Below are positions 7,958 to 17,234 of a stretch of 64,000 nt of DNA, piece after piece. Source of the stretch: Alkalibacter saccharofermentans DSM 14828 (GTDB lineage Bacteria; Bacillota; Clostridia; Eubacteriales; Alkalibacteraceae). The notes beneath the pieces were generated by a model. That model searched no databases. It had not been told where the DNA came from and saw only the letters and a program-made list of their open reading frames with translations. Each line of letters starts with the position of its first letter. Within the stretch, counting starts at the first letter, position 1. The stretch is taken from positions 186,001-250,000 of the forward strand of contig NZ_FQTU01000001.1 of assembly GCF_900128885.1 (NCBI RefSeq), read 5' to 3'. The position numbers were made by a program, and so were the translations under genes.

Positions 7958-8656
7958 ATGAATGAATTCAAATACGGTTTAAAACGGGGAACAGCAGTAG
8001 GAATGGGATACTTTCCCGTTTCTTTTACTTTTGGACTCCTTGCGGTTACATCAGGGCTGTCTCCCTTGACTGCATTGGCCATATCCATGACCAACCTGAC
8101 TTCGGCAGGACAGTTTGCGGGGATACGGCTCATTGCCGCCCAGGCCACATATGTGGAGATGGCCGCGGCGATGTTTGTGATAAATATCAGGTATGCCCTA
8201 ATGGGGCTTTCCCTTTCTCAAAAATTAGATGAAAAGATATCCAAGCTGGAAAGAGCCATAATGAGCTTTGGGATAACGGATGAAATTTTTGCCATAGCAT
8301 CCCTGGAAGATAAAAAAATATCCTTCCAGTATATGATGGGGCTGGTATCTATGCCCTATATAGGTTGGTCTGGGGGAACACTCATAGGAGCAGCCACAGG
8401 AACTTTCATACCGGAAATGCTTCAAAACGCAATGGGCATAGCCCTATACGGGATGTTCATCGCTATTATCGTGCCCGCTTCGAAAAAATCAATGCCAGCT
8501 TTGGCGGTTACCGGAATCGCTGTATTTATAAGCTCTTTGTTTTACTGGAATACTGCATTTGGCTTCTTGTCCCAGGGATGGAGCATGATAATTTCAGCGG
8601 TCTTGGCGTCTCTTGCAGGAGCGTTCATATTCCCACAGAGAGAGGAGAGGAACTGA
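7958..8656 (+). CDS. azlC: Branched-chain amino acid exporter, large subunit AzlC family
   Basis: Membrane protein of the AzlC (LIV-E) family, 232 residues with about five to seven membrane segments. Diagnostic early segment: FTFGLLAVTSGLSPLTALAI and TSAGQFAGIRL. Together with AzlD it exports branched-chain amino acids or analogues (family knowledge). The start ATG follows GGTGGAAGCATA. A TATAAT box lies at 7904-7909 without a convincing -35. The azlD reading frame begins immediately after or across its stop codon. Confidence 0.9.
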   Translation: MNEFKYGLKRGTAVGMGYFPVSFTFGLLAVTSGLSPLTALAISMTNLTSAGQFAGIRLIAAQATYVEMAAAMFVINIRYALMGLSLSQKLDEKISKLERAIMSFGITDEIFAIASLEDKKISFQYMMGLVSMPYIGWSGGTLIGAATGTFIPEMLQNAMGIALYGMFIAIIVPASKKSMPALAVTGIAVFISSLFYWNTAFGFLSQGWSMIISAVLASLAGAFIFPQREERN

Positions 8657-8657
8657 T

Positions 8658-8966
8658 ATAAACGGCAATATTATATTATACGTATCACTCATGGCTTTAA
8701 TCACATACGCCGTCAGAGTCCTACCCATGGTTTTATTTAGCAAGAGGATAAAATCACATAGGGTTCAGTCATTTTTGTTTTATCTGCCTTATGCAGTTCT
8801 GGGTTCCATGACTTTTCCTGCAATACTGTTTTCAACAGGTAATCCCATTTTTGCATCTGCCGGGATGACAGTGGCGATACTACTTGCATATATGGAAAAA
8901 AGTCTTTTGACTGTGGCACTAAGCTCAGTTACAACAGTTTTTATTATGGAATTAATTTTCAAGTAA
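8658..8966 (+). CDS. azlD: Branched-chain amino acid exporter, small subunit AzlD family
   Basis: Small partner of AzlC, about 102 residues with three to four membrane helices (LYVSLMALITYAVRVLPMVL, then LLAYMEKSLLTVAL). The start is odd: AGAGGAGAGG at 8641-8650 sits seven bases before an ATA codon at 8658, and the homology-like part begins exactly there. The only standard start upstream is a TTG at 8613, which overlaps azlC by 44 bases and adds 15 residues encoded in azlC sequence; the next ATG (8691) would cut the first helix. I therefore place the start at the ATA codon, tentatively. Confidence 0.82.
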   Translation: MNGNIILYVSLMALITYAVRVLPMVLFSKRIKSHRVQSFLFYLPYAVLGSMTFPAILFSTGNPIFASAGMTVAILLAYMEKSLLTVALSSVTTVFIMELIFK

Positions 8967-9052
8967 TCAAGCTCCTCTCTGTCAATAGAAGAGTGAGATT
9001 CCTAGAAAGTTTTAGCATAATATGCTATCATATGAATTACAGAGGTGATGAA

Positions 9053-10009
9053 ATGAAAATAGTAGTACTTGACGGATATACATTAAATCCAGGGGATTTA
9101 TCTTGGAATGATTTTTTAAAACTAGGTGAACTTATTGTCTATGACAGAACTTCCAGAGATGAAATCTCCAATCACATAGGCGATGCTGAAATAGTTCTTA
9201 CAAACAAGACGTCCATCGATAAAGACTTGTTTAAAAACAACAAAAATATAAAATACGTCGGAGTATTGGCTACAGGCTATAACGTTGTAGATATAGCTGC
9301 AGCCAAAGACGCAGGTGCGGTGGTTTCAAACATACCGGATTACGGCACCCACGCGGTAGCCCAGTTTACATTTGCACTTCTGCTGGAGCTATGCCACCGC
9401 GTGCAGCTGCACAGCGATGCGGTAAAGTCCGGACAATGGTCCAGTAGCACGGATTTTTGCTTCTTCAATAATCCTTTGACAGAGCTTTCAGGAAAAACCA
9501 TGGGTATCGTAGGCTTTGGAAGGATAGGCCGGCAGACGGCTAGAATTGCAAAGGCTTTGGGTATGAAAATCGCCGTTCACAGCAGAAGCATGCCTCAAAC
9601 CAACGAGTTTGATGAGCTTGAGTGGTGTGGAGACATTCATCAGCTTGCCAGAGAATCTGACGTCATAAGCCTTCATTGTCCATTGACTGAAGAGACAAGG
9701 GGTATCATAGACGAGCCTGTGCTTGATATCATGAAAGAAACCTCTTTTCTGATAAATACAGCCAGAGGTCCTTTAGTTGATGAGAAAGCTCTTTACCAGG
9801 CACTTAAGGATAAAAAAATCGCCGGAGCAGGACTAGACGTATTAAGCAAAGAGCCTCCTAGGGAAGACAGTCCTTTGTTCAGTCTCGATAATGTATTGAT
9901 CACTCCCCATATAGCTTGGGCTGCAAAGGAATCCAGGGAGAGGCTGATGAAGATTGCATATGAAAATCTCAAATCATTTTTGGAGGGGAAACCTGTAAAT
10001 TTGGTGTGA
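9053..10009 (+). CDS. D-2-hydroxyacid dehydrogenase, glycerate dehydrogenase-like
   Basis: NAD(P)-dependent cytosolic dehydrogenase, 318 residues from the ATG at 9053 after AGAGGTGATGAA. Seen: the catalytic-domain segment GVLATGYNVVDI, the Rossmann motif GIVGFGRIGRQTARI near residue 150, the CPLTEETRGI loop, catalytic Arg in INTARGPLVDE, a Glu in SKEPP and His in ITPHIAWA. The pattern best fits glycerate/hydroxypyruvate reductase (HprA) proteins; the exact substrate cannot be read. It lies 24 bases from the next gene on the same strand. Confidence 0.85.
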   Translation: MKIVVLDGYTLNPGDLSWNDFLKLGELIVYDRTSRDEISNHIGDAEIVLTNKTSIDKDLFKNNKNIKYVGVLATGYNVVDIAAAKDAGAVVSNIPDYGTHAVAQFTFALLLELCHRVQLHSDAVKSGQWSSSTDFCFFNNPLTELSGKTMGIVGFGRIGRQTARIAKALGMKIAVHSRSMPQTNEFDELEWCGDIHQLARESDVISLHCPLTEETRGIIDEPVLDIMKETSFLINTARGPLVDEKALYQALKDKKIAGAGLDVLSKEPPREDSPLFSLDNVLITPHIAWAAKESRERLMKIAYENLKSFLEGKPVNLV

Positions 10010-10033
10010 TAATAAGAAAGTCAGGTGAAACTA

Positions 10034-10783
10034 GTGAAGATATACAAAGGGATATACATGCTTAAGCTCCCGGTCTTTATGTCAGGGGAGGAAGGGTTTT
10101 TATATCCGACTGTAATAAGTGATGAGTCAAGCACTGTTCTTGTAGACACGGGACTGGAAGGAAACGAGCATCTCGAAAACATCATAGAACAATTCACGGA
10201 CAACGGAGTAATATACAGCGACTTGGATACCATTATACTTACTCATCAGGACTTTGACCATATAGGCGGACTTCACGGCATCTTGGAATCCGTTGAAAAA
10301 AGCGTAGAGGTTTACTTTCACGAAGCGGAAAAAGGTTATATAACCGGAGATAGGGAACTGATTAAAAGCAGTGGAAAGACGATGCCCTCACTTGTTAAGC
10401 TTCTCATGAAAAAGCTCCATAAGGATAAGAGCCACGCCAACGAAGACAACTCCGACATAAAAATAATAAGACTGCTTCACCACGACGACTTACTGGACTT
10501 TGCAGGAGGGGTACGTGTCATACATACTCCGGGACATACGCCGGGCAACATCTGCTTGTATCATTTAGAAAGCAAGACCTTGATTGCAGGCGATACCCTT
10601 AACATCTCTCACGGGAAGCTCACTGGAGCCAATCCCTTATTTACTCCAGATATAGATCAGGCAGCAAAGTCTCTTGAGCTACTTACATCTTACGATATCG
10701 AAAGAGTCATTTGCTATCACGGAGGTCTCTATGAAGGCGACTGCAACGGTGCTATAAGAGAAATCGTCAATAACAACATATAA
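10034..10783 (+). CDS. Metallo-beta-lactamase-fold hydrolase
   Basis: Cytosolic MBL-fold protein of 249 residues. The zinc-binding motif is present as LTHQDFDHIGG (T-H-x-D-x-D-H), with further ligands in VIHTPGHTPGNICLY, IAGDTLN and CYHGG. This places it in the glyoxalase-II-like hydrolases of unknown substrate. The GTG at 10034 is preferred because AGGTG lies six bases before it; a GTG at 10025 is inside that Shine-Dalgarno sequence. It is probably co-transcribed with the dehydrogenase upstream, and a role in aldehyde or thioester clearance would be speculation. Confidence 0.85.
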   Translation: MKIYKGIYMLKLPVFMSGEEGFLYPTVISDESSTVLVDTGLEGNEHLENIIEQFTDNGVIYSDLDTIILTHQDFDHIGGLHGILESVEKSVEVYFHEAEKGYITGDRELIKSSGKTMPSLVKLLMKKLHKDKSHANEDNSDIKIIRLLHHDDLLDFAGGVRVIHTPGHTPGNICLYHLESKTLIAGDTLNISHGKLTGANPLFTPDIDQAAKSLELLTSYDIERVICYHGGLYEGDCNGAIREIVNNNI

Positions 10784-10816
10784 AAATAAGATCAGCTCTT
10801 TGGCTGATCTTATTTT
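10783..10816. terminator. Bidirectional intrinsic terminator
   Basis: Fourteen-bp stem (AAAATAAGATCAGC with its exact complement) around a six-base loop, A-rich on the left and T-rich on the right, so it can end transcription from both converging genes. Confidence 0.85.
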
Positions 10817-12051
10817 TATATTGCCCAATTCCCATTTATGAAAACAGGGGTTTCTTTACCGCTTTTGTCAATGCCGGTAATCTTCATATCCTCAGAACCT
10901 ATCATGAAATCTACATGGGTTAGAGAATCGTTGACACCTGCCTTTTCCAGTTCCTCATCGCTCATTTTTTCTCCGTCTTTTATGCACGTGGGATAAGCTT
11001 TTCCCAATGCAAGGTGGCAGGACGCATTTTCGTCAAACAAGGTGTTTTTAAATAGCAGGCCTGTGTTTGATATTGGGGAGTCGTATGGAACCAATGCCAC
11101 TTCTCCCAAATATCTTGCACCATCATCTATGGACAAAAGCCCCTTTAGAACATCTTCCCCTGTATCTGCTCCAAAATCAACGATTTTACCCTTTTCGAAC
11201 CTGAAGTAAAATCCATCTATCATATTCCCGCTGTAAAACAGCGGCTTCGTACCATAGACGACTCCCTCCACTCCATGTTTATCGGGAAGGGTAAATACCT
11301 CTTCAGTAGGCATGTTTGCAATAAAAAATCTACTTTTACTGTTGTATTCTCCTCCACCTGTCCACACATGTCCCTTTGGAAGACTTACAACAAGTTCCGT
11401 TCCATTATTGGAAGAATAGACCAGCTTGTCAAAGGATCTCTCGTTTAAAAAGTTGATTCTTTTGCTTAAATTTTCCATATGCTCATTCCAAGCCTTTTCA
11501 GGATCATCCCAATCTATTCTATTTGCTTTAAGAATCGCTTCCCAAAGCATGTCCATTCCTTCTTCTTCCTCTTGTTCAGGGAATAGAGACTTAGCCCATT
11601 CTTTACCGGGTATGGCCGCCACGCACCAGGAATTAATGTTGTTCATTGTATATTTTCTGAACTCCTTCATGGCGATTGAGGAGGCCTTGTTGCTCGCGGC
11701 TATTTTTTTAGGATCTGCATTCTTTAGAAGCTCCGGATCCTGATTTATTATCGACAAAAATGCTGCACCTTCTTTAGCGTAGGAAACCATCCCTTCCGCA
11801 TACCACTGAGGGAATTTTTCGAATACCTCCATTGGAGCATAGTGATATTTCATTTTTGAAATTTTCCCGTCATTCCAATTCACGTGTACCTCTTTAGCAC
11901 CCTCTTCGTAGGCATGCCTTGCAGCCATCCGAACAAATTCTGCTCCGTCAACAGAAGCGGATATAACCAAAGTCTGTCCCGCCTCCAGGTTTATTCCCGT
12001 GGTAATACAGAGCTTGGCATATGCCTCTTTTAAATTGTCGATGTTTTGCAT
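10816..12051 (-). CDS. Aminopeptidase, M29 (AmpS/thermophilic aminopeptidase) family
   Basis: Metal-dependent cytosolic aminopeptidase removing N-terminal residues from peptides, 411 residues. Family segments: SASVDGAEFVRMAARHAYEEGA at the N-terminus, NMPTEEVFTLPDKHGVEGVV in the middle, and the metal-site end LALGKAYPTCI and SLTHVDFMIGSEDM. The start at 12051 follows GGGTGATAAT; the frame extends upstream to 12084 but that would overlap the preceding gene. It follows the ABC-2 permease by 29 bases on the same strand, so it may be the last gene of that transcript. Confidence 0.9.
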   Translation of the reverse strand: MQNIDNLKEAYAKLCITTGINLEAGQTLVISASVDGAEFVRMAARHAYEEGAKEVHVNWNDGKISKMKYHYAPMEVFEKFPQWYAEGMVSYAKEGAAFLSIINQDPELLKNADPKKIAASNKASSIAMKEFRKYTMNNINSWCVAAIPGKEWAKSLFPEQEEEEGMDMLWEAILKANRIDWDDPEKAWNEHMENLSKRINFLNERSFDKLVYSSNNGTELVVSLPKGHVWTGGGEYNSKSRFFIANMPTEEVFTLPDKHGVEGVVYGTKPLFYSGNMIDGFYFRFEKGKIVDFGADTGEDVLKGLLSIDDGARYLGEVALVPYDSPISNTGLLFKNTLFDENASCHLALGKAYPTCIKDGEKMSDEELEKAGVNDSLTHVDFMIGSEDMKITGIDKSGKETPVFINGNWAI

Positions 12052-12080
12052 ATTATCACCCTTTTCCTTAATTTTATATG

Positions 12081-12857
12081 TCATTGTATTTTAATTCCCG
12101 TTCCACGCTTGAACACGGTCAGAGATGCTGTAAAGCTGATTATCATAAAGATCAATGCCAAAGCGCCATGTACATAGATATTGTCCTCATAGACTCCCAG
12201 GTATGCGTATCTGGTGATATTGACCAGGGGATATATCGGGTTTATGAATCTAATTGCAGAAAGTATGCCGCTCAGCTTGGATATCTCAAAAAACACCCCT
12301 CCAAGGTATGACATCGGAGTTATCACTATAGATAAAACGAAGTTCATCTTCTCGAATCCATCAAGTGCCAAACCGGATATGAATCCTATTGAAGAAAACA
12401 CAAAAGAGGTAAGCATCAATGAGAAGAAGAAGAAAACAGGGGAGTAGATCCCGCTTCTAACAAAGGGTAGAGTGGCGACGTAGGTCAACGTCCCTATAAG
12501 AGTTCCCCTCACCATGCCCCCCAATATGAAAGCTGTAGTCTTTTCTATATCTGATATGGGGTAGCTGTTTAGATCTTGAACCGTATTCATGTACTTTTGC
12601 GATATCAGTGAAAAAGACGGGTTTTGAAATGATGCAAAAATAGCACCCATCGTAGCAAGACCAGGAACTAGAAACTGCAGGTAGTTGAATCCTTCAAAGG
12701 CAATAGACCTGGTGCTCAGTATTCCGCTGAATATCCCAAGATAAAGGATATTTGATATCAACGGAGCCAATATAGTTTGAATGGACACTCTGGAAAACCT
12801 GTGTATCTCGCGAAACAGCAATGTTAAAAATCCAGTTCTATTGTAAAATATCTTCAT
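12081..12857 (-). CDS. ABC-2 type transporter permease
   Basis: Membrane subunit of an ABC-2 exporter, 258 residues with about six helices. The family segment LQFLVPGLATMGAIFASFQNP (first 20 shown families: positions about 63-83) and the conserved LGGVFFEISKLSGIL near residue 190 are typical of DrrB/NodJ-like permeases. It begins four bases after the stop of its ATPase gene. Substrate unknown; such pairs export drugs, lipids or polysaccharides. Confidence 0.88.
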   Translation of the reverse strand: MKIFYNRTGFLTLLFREIHRFSRVSIQTILAPLISNILYLGIFSGILSTRSIAFEGFNYLQFLVPGLATMGAIFASFQNPSFSLISQKYMNTVQDLNSYPISDIEKTTAFILGGMVRGTLIGTLTYVATLPFVRSGIYSPVFFFFSLMLTSFVFSSIGFISGLALDGFEKMNFVLSIVITPMSYLGGVFFEISKLSGILSAIRFINPIYPLVNITRYAYLGVYEDNIYVHGALALIFMIISFTASLTVFKRGTGIKIQ

Positions 12858-12861
12858 TTCA

Positions 12862-13782
12862 TTATTCCTTTCTGCTTTTTATAAGCTGAAGGTATACATC
12901 TTCAAGCTTTTCTCTCTCAATTGATATATCGACAAAATCTCCTCTTTTAAGGGCTATGGCGTTTAAGAGGACCGGAAGCTTGGCTTTGTCAACCTTGAAG
13001 TCAATTTGGTTATGATGAGTAACCTCTGCGTGAAACTTTTTTAAGGATTCCCACTCCTGCGCATCCACCGGACCATCAAAGCAAATCGACACTCTAACCT
13101 CCCGGCCGAATCTATCCATTAAGATTTCTTTGGGCTCGTCGGCAACGATCTCTCCTGAATTGATTACCATTATCCTGTCGCAAAGTCTTTCTGCCTCCTC
13201 TATATAATGAGTAGTCAGTATTATCGTCAAGCCTGACTTGTGAAGCTCGAGGAGGAAGTCGTACATATTATGGCGCATTTCGATATCCACTCCGGCTGTA
13301 GGCTCGTCAAGTATGAAGATTTCAGGCTTGTGAACCAGAGCCTTGGCCATCTGAAACCTTCTTTTCATGCCTCCTGACAGTTCCCTTATATAGTTGTTTC
13401 GCTTTTCAAACAGATTTAGCTGATTGAGAAGATGATGGATATATTCCTTATTCCTCTTGATTCCAAAATAGCCGGATTGTTTTTTTAAAACTTCCTCGAC
13501 AGAAAAGAAATTGTCAAATCCACTTTCCTGGGGAACGACTCCCAACAGCTTTTTTGTTTCAAGTTCGTTTTTGTCTAAGTCATATCCACCTATGTATATC
13601 TTGCCGGAGGTTTTTTTTACGTTTCCGGACAATATGTTTATAAGCGTGGTCTTGCCAGCTCCGTTTTGCCCGAGAAGAGCTGCAAATTCACCTTTTTCTA
13701 TATTGATGTTTACGTCTTTAAGAGCGATTTTTCCATCCTTTTTATAAATCATGTTCAATCCTTCTGTTATTAACATCCTCAT
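12862..13782 (-). CDS. ABC-2 type transporter ATP-binding protein
   Basis: ATPase of the ABC-2 exporter, about 306 residues. Walker A LGQNGAGKTTL, Q-loop GVVPQESGFDNF, signature LSGGMKRRFQMAKAL, Walker B IFILDEPTAGVD and H-loop TTHYIEEAERLCD are all intact. The C-terminal DrrA-like region of about 80 residues follows. I choose the ATG at 13782 (GAGG six bases upstream); a GTG at 13794 and an ATG at 13776 are alternatives. Operon with the permease and perhaps the aminopeptidase. Confidence 0.9.
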   Translation of the reverse strand: MRMLITEGLNMIYKKDGKIALKDVNINIEKGEFAALLGQNGAGKTTLINILSGNVKKTSGKIYIGGYDLDKNELETKKLLGVVPQESGFDNFFSVEEVLKKQSGYFGIKRNKEYIHHLLNQLNLFEKRNNYIRELSGGMKRRFQMAKALVHKPEIFILDEPTAGVDIEMRHNMYDFLLELHKSGLTIILTTHYIEEAERLCDRIMVINSGEIVADEPKEILMDRFGREVRVSICFDGPVDAQEWESLKKFHAEVTHHNQIDFKVDKAKLPVLLNAIALKRGDFVDISIEREKLEDVYLQLIKSRKE

Positions 13783-13932
13783 CACATTCCTCACAATTTT
13801 TCAACAACAACTATTATACCCGAAAGCCTGGGAATTTACACATTTATTTAAAAGTACTTTTAGTGTCAACGAGTTTGGGTATCCATAATATATCATTAAG
13901 AAGATCTATTTGACTAGAGGGAGGTCACAAGA

Positions 13933-14883
13933 ATGAAAAACACTCTTTATCTAACTTTAAAAATAACTGTAGGAGTTTTGTTAGCTTCAATCACAGGAAA
14001 GCTTCTGGGACTGGATTACTATATGTCTGCAGGAGTTATAACGATGCTCAGTCTTCTGGAGATTAAGAGAAAGTCGCTGTTTTTCGGATTCCAGAGACTC
14101 TACACCGGCGTCATAGCCATCAGCATAGCGTCTTTGTTTCTCCATCTCACATCCTTTACCCTTTGGGGCTTTGGACTTTATCTTATCATCTTCATCCCGG
14201 TTGTATTAAAGCTTGATGCCAAGGCGGGACTTGTTGTCAATACCGTGCTGGTCAGCCATATTTACGACATAGGAAAAGTTGACTTCTACGTCATTTTAAA
14301 CGAGCTTTCTCTTCTTGCCATCGGAATAACAATAGCCCTGTTATTAAATCTCCATGTCCCTGTTTATGAAGACAAGATAAGAAAAATTATGAAAGACACT
14401 GACGAAACCTTCAAGGAGACTTTGAACATGATGGCCTCATGCCTGGAGAGCAGGTGTAAAATAGAAGGGGTCAGCTCAAATATTGCCAAGTTGCGTGGAC
14501 TCATCGCAGATGGTCTTGAAAAGTCCTACGAATATATCAACAGCTACTATTTCAAGACAGATGACTATTATTCCAGGTACTTCTCTATGAGAAAAAGCCA
14601 GGTCGGAAGGATGCGCTATATGCAGGAACATTGTAAAAACGTCTTTACTACCCTGGAAGAGGCAAAGCCACTGGCAGAATTTACATATGCGGTGTCAAGG
14701 GAATTCGATGAAGAAAATCCTGCAACGGAGCTTATAACGCGGATAGAGGACCTTAGAAACAAATACAGAATTTCACCTCTTCCAACAACTAGGGAAGAGT
14801 TTGAAAGCCGGGCAATTCTATTTCAGTTTCTAAATGACCTTGAGGAATTTATCAGGATCAAGGTTGAATTTTTGGCATCCTAG
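13933..14883 (+). CDS. Aromatic acid exporter family protein (DUF939-like)
   Basis: A 316-residue protein with an N-terminal membrane half (about residues 5-145, four to five helices, including YYMSAGVITMLSLLEIKRKS) and a C-terminal soluble alpha-helical half (about 150-316). This two-part layout and the N-terminal motif match the ArAE_1/DUF939 family, related to aromatic acid exporters of the FUSC group (family knowledge). ATG follows AGAGGGAGGTCACAAGA. The substrate is unknown. It is followed by a small unknown gene and an ABC exporter pair. Confidence 0.78.
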   Translation: MKNTLYLTLKITVGVLLASITGKLLGLDYYMSAGVITMLSLLEIKRKSLFFGFQRLYTGVIAISIASLFLHLTSFTLWGFGLYLIIFIPVVLKLDAKAGLVVNTVLVSHIYDIGKVDFYVILNELSLLAIGITIALLLNLHVPVYEDKIRKIMKDTDETFKETLNMMASCLESRCKIEGVSSNIAKLRGLIADGLEKSYEYINSYYFKTDDYYSRYFSMRKSQVGRMRYMQEHCKNVFTTLEEAKPLAEFTYAVSREFDEENPATELITRIEDLRNKYRISPLPTTREEFESRAILFQFLNDLEEFIRIKVEFLAS

Positions 14884-14966
14884 CAAATAGGCAAAATATT
14901 ACTTGATTAGCTAAAATATAATTTGTAAAATAGCTATTATAGCCATATCAGAAAGGGAGACATAAA

Positions 14967-15488
14967 GTGAGAATATTTCCGTGGAATAAAAATAACAAGC
15001 AAGCAATGGAATCAGAGGAGGATAATAAGTACCTGGAAGATATGTTCGCATTGGTTTATTCGGATATTTTGGAATACTTGGAAATTATACGACTTACAGA
15101 ATCAGAAATCAAATCTCTTCCTTATTTTTCACGCTCAAAAGTCAAAAAAGCATTTGCCCAATCCACAGGTCTAAGCGTCGACGATCTGAACAGGGAGTTC
15201 TTGGAGATCAAAAACTTTTTGTACACCATAGAAAACGACATCAAGGTGAAAAACTTCATCAAGCTGGAAGAAAAGCTTAGGACTTATGCCTACAAGTACA
15301 TCCCATTGATTGACAAGCTAATACCGCTTTCGGAATTCTACTCATCCGTACCGGAGCAGTTTGAGAGGGCAAATAAAAAGAGAGGAGATTTTGTAGGCAT
15401 CGATGGCGAATACGAAAGACGAAGAAGCCAAATATTGCATCTCCACGAAAACTTGACTGGCATATATAGGGTGATTGCTGTGGAATAG
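14967..15488 (+). CDS. Unknown soluble helical protein
   Basis: A 173-residue protein I do not recognise. It starts at a GTG (AAAGGGAGACATAAA in front), has no signal peptide or membrane segment, and is charged and mostly helical, with a possible coiled segment around residues 80-110 (FLEIKNFLYTIENDIKVKNF). It has no cysteine cluster or catalytic motif I can name. It lies 18 bases before an ABC exporter gene and is likely co-expressed with it, so a regulatory or adaptor role is conceivable but unsupported. Confidence 0.6.
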   Translation: MRIFPWNKNNKQAMESEEDNKYLEDMFALVYSDILEYLEIIRLTESEIKSLPYFSRSKVKKAFAQSTGLSVDDLNREFLEIKNFLYTIENDIKVKNFIKLEEKLRTYAYKYIPLIDKLIPLSEFYSSVPEQFERANKKRGDFVGIDGEYERRRSQILHLHENLTGIYRVIAVE

Positions 15489-15506
15489 GGAAAAGAAGGT
15501 GTCTTA

Positions 15507-17234
15507 ATGATTAAACTTGCAATATATCTAAAACCGTTCAAACTTCAAATTGTATTCATACTTTCTCTAATCTTTCTCCAGACAATCGGAGATCTCTTTT
15601 TGCCTACTTTGATGGCAGGCATCATAAACGAAGGCGTGATGAAGGGCGACACGGGCTTTATATTCACAACAGGCGCTCAGATGATGGTTATTGCCGTTAT
15701 TTCAGGCATAAGCGCCATCACAGCCGCCTATCTCTCTTCAAAGGTGTCTGTGGGTCTTGGAAGGTCTTTAAGGGAAATGGTCTTTGAGAACGTAGAGAGC
15801 TTTTCATTGGAGGAATTCGATTTATTTGGCACATCTACCTTGATTACAAGAAATACAAACGACATAAACCAAATCCAACATGTGACGGTAATGATCATGC
15901 GCATGATGATTTCAGCTCCCATGATGGCTGTGGGTGGAGTAATCATGGCTCTTTCAAGGGATGTTCCTTTAACGGGAATGCTTGGGATTGCCATATTATT
16001 TCTCGCTCTCTTCATATTGATAGTATCAAGACAAGTAATTCCACTCTTTACCCAGATACAGCGCAAGGTGGACAAGCTCAACCGCGTCACCAGGGAAAAG
16101 CTAACCGGGGTCAGGGTCATAAGAGCCTTTGACACCGGCAAGCTGGAAGAGAAAAGATTTGATGATGCAAACACTGATTTAACAGAAACTTATATCAAGG
16201 TTAACCGCATAATGGCTTTCATGATGCCTGTAATCATGCTGATAATGAACTTAAGCTCAGTATCTATTCTTTGGCTGGGCTCCCACAGGATTGCCGGAGG
16301 GAACATGAATTTGGGAGATCTAAGCGCATTTACCCAATACGCTATGCATATAATGATGTCCATGTTAATGCTTTCCATGATGTTCGTCATGGTGCCCAGA
16401 GCTCAAGCTGCAGCAAATAGAATAAATGAAGTTCTCGAGGCAAGGCCTGGGATAGTAGACCCAAGGATAGCAAATAATAATTTTCAAAAAAGGGGATCGG
16501 TGCAGTTTAAGAGTGTGTCCTTTTCCTATCCGGGAGCTCAAAATCCTATTTTAAAGGATATATCATTCTGTGCTAAACCGGGAGAAGTCACCGCAATAAT
16601 CGGAAGCACCGGTTCCGGCAAATCTACAATTGCAAACCTGTTGCCTCGGTTTTACGACACGACTACCGGAGAGATTTTAATAGACGGAGTTGACGTAAAA
16701 TCAGCGGCTATGAGAGATATCAGAAACAAGATAGGGTTTGTTCCGCAAAAAGCCGTATTATTCTCAGGTACCGTCCGTGAAAATATAGCTGTGGGAAACC
16801 CGGAAGCTGACACGGATGAAATCAAAAAAGCGGCAGCCATTGCACAAGCTGAAGAATTTATCCTCGGATTCAACGACAAGTACGAACACCTTATAACCCA
16901 GGGAGGCAGCAACTTAAGCGGAGGACAAAAACAAAGGTTGTCAATTGCCAGGGCACTGGTTAAAAGACCTGATATATATATTTTTGACGATAGCTTTTCA
17001 GCCCTTGATTTTAAGACAGACTACAAGGTGCGAAAGGCTCTTAAAGACGAAACAAAAGATGCCACAGTAATAATAATCGCTCAGAGGGTAGGCACTGTAA
17101 TGGATGCAGACAGAATCATCGTACTTGACAAGGGAAAAATAACGGGTACAGGAAAGCATGAAGACCTTCTAAAAAGCTGCAGCGTTTATCAGGAAATCGT
17201 TTCCTCCCAGATGGAAAAGGAGGGAGTCTCATGA
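15507..17234 (+). CDS. ABC exporter half-transporter, degenerate-site subunit
   Basis: Type IV ABC exporter subunit, 575 residues: six-helix membrane domain (about 1-310) and nucleotide-binding domain (about 330-570). Walker A GSTGSGKST and signature LSGGQKQRLS are canonical, but after Walker B (YIFDD) the catalytic Glu is replaced by Asp (DDSFSALD), and the switch region reads IIIAQRV instead of the usual His. This is the pattern of the degenerate ATP site in heterodimeric exporters such as TM287/288 and BmrCD. It overlaps the next gene by four bases (ATGA), consistent with 1:1 assembly. Confidence 0.92.
   Translation: MIKLAIYLKPFKLQIVFILSLIFLQTIGDLFLPTLMAGIINEGVMKGDTGFIFTTGAQMMVIAVISGISAITAAYLSSKVSVGLGRSLREMVFENVESFSLEEFDLFGTSTLITRNTNDINQIQHVTVMIMRMMISAPMMAVGGVIMALSRDVPLTGMLGIAILFLALFILIVSRQVIPLFTQIQRKVDKLNRVTREKLTGVRVIRAFDTGKLEEKRFDDANTDLTETYIKVNRIMAFMMPVIMLIMNLSSVSILWLGSHRIAGGNMNLGDLSAFTQYAMHIMMSMLMLSMMFVMVPRAQAAANRINEVLEARPGIVDPRIANNNFQKRGSVQFKSVSFSYPGAQNPILKDISFCAKPGEVTAIIGSTGSGKSTIANLLPRFYDTTTGEILIDGVDVKSAAMRDIRNKIGFVPQKAVLFSGTVRENIAVGNPEADTDEIKKAAAIAQAEEFILGFNDKYEHLITQGGSNLSGGQKQRLSIARALVKRPDIYIFDDSFSALDFKTDYKVRKALKDETKDATVIIIAQRVGTVMDADRIIVLDKGKITGTGKHEDLLKSCSVYQEIVSSQMEKEGVS

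Noticed and set aside
15728..16174. 148-codon minus-strand open frame in the first exporter gene
   Set aside because: Shadow frame rich in Met and Ile from antisense of membrane helices; no start signal.
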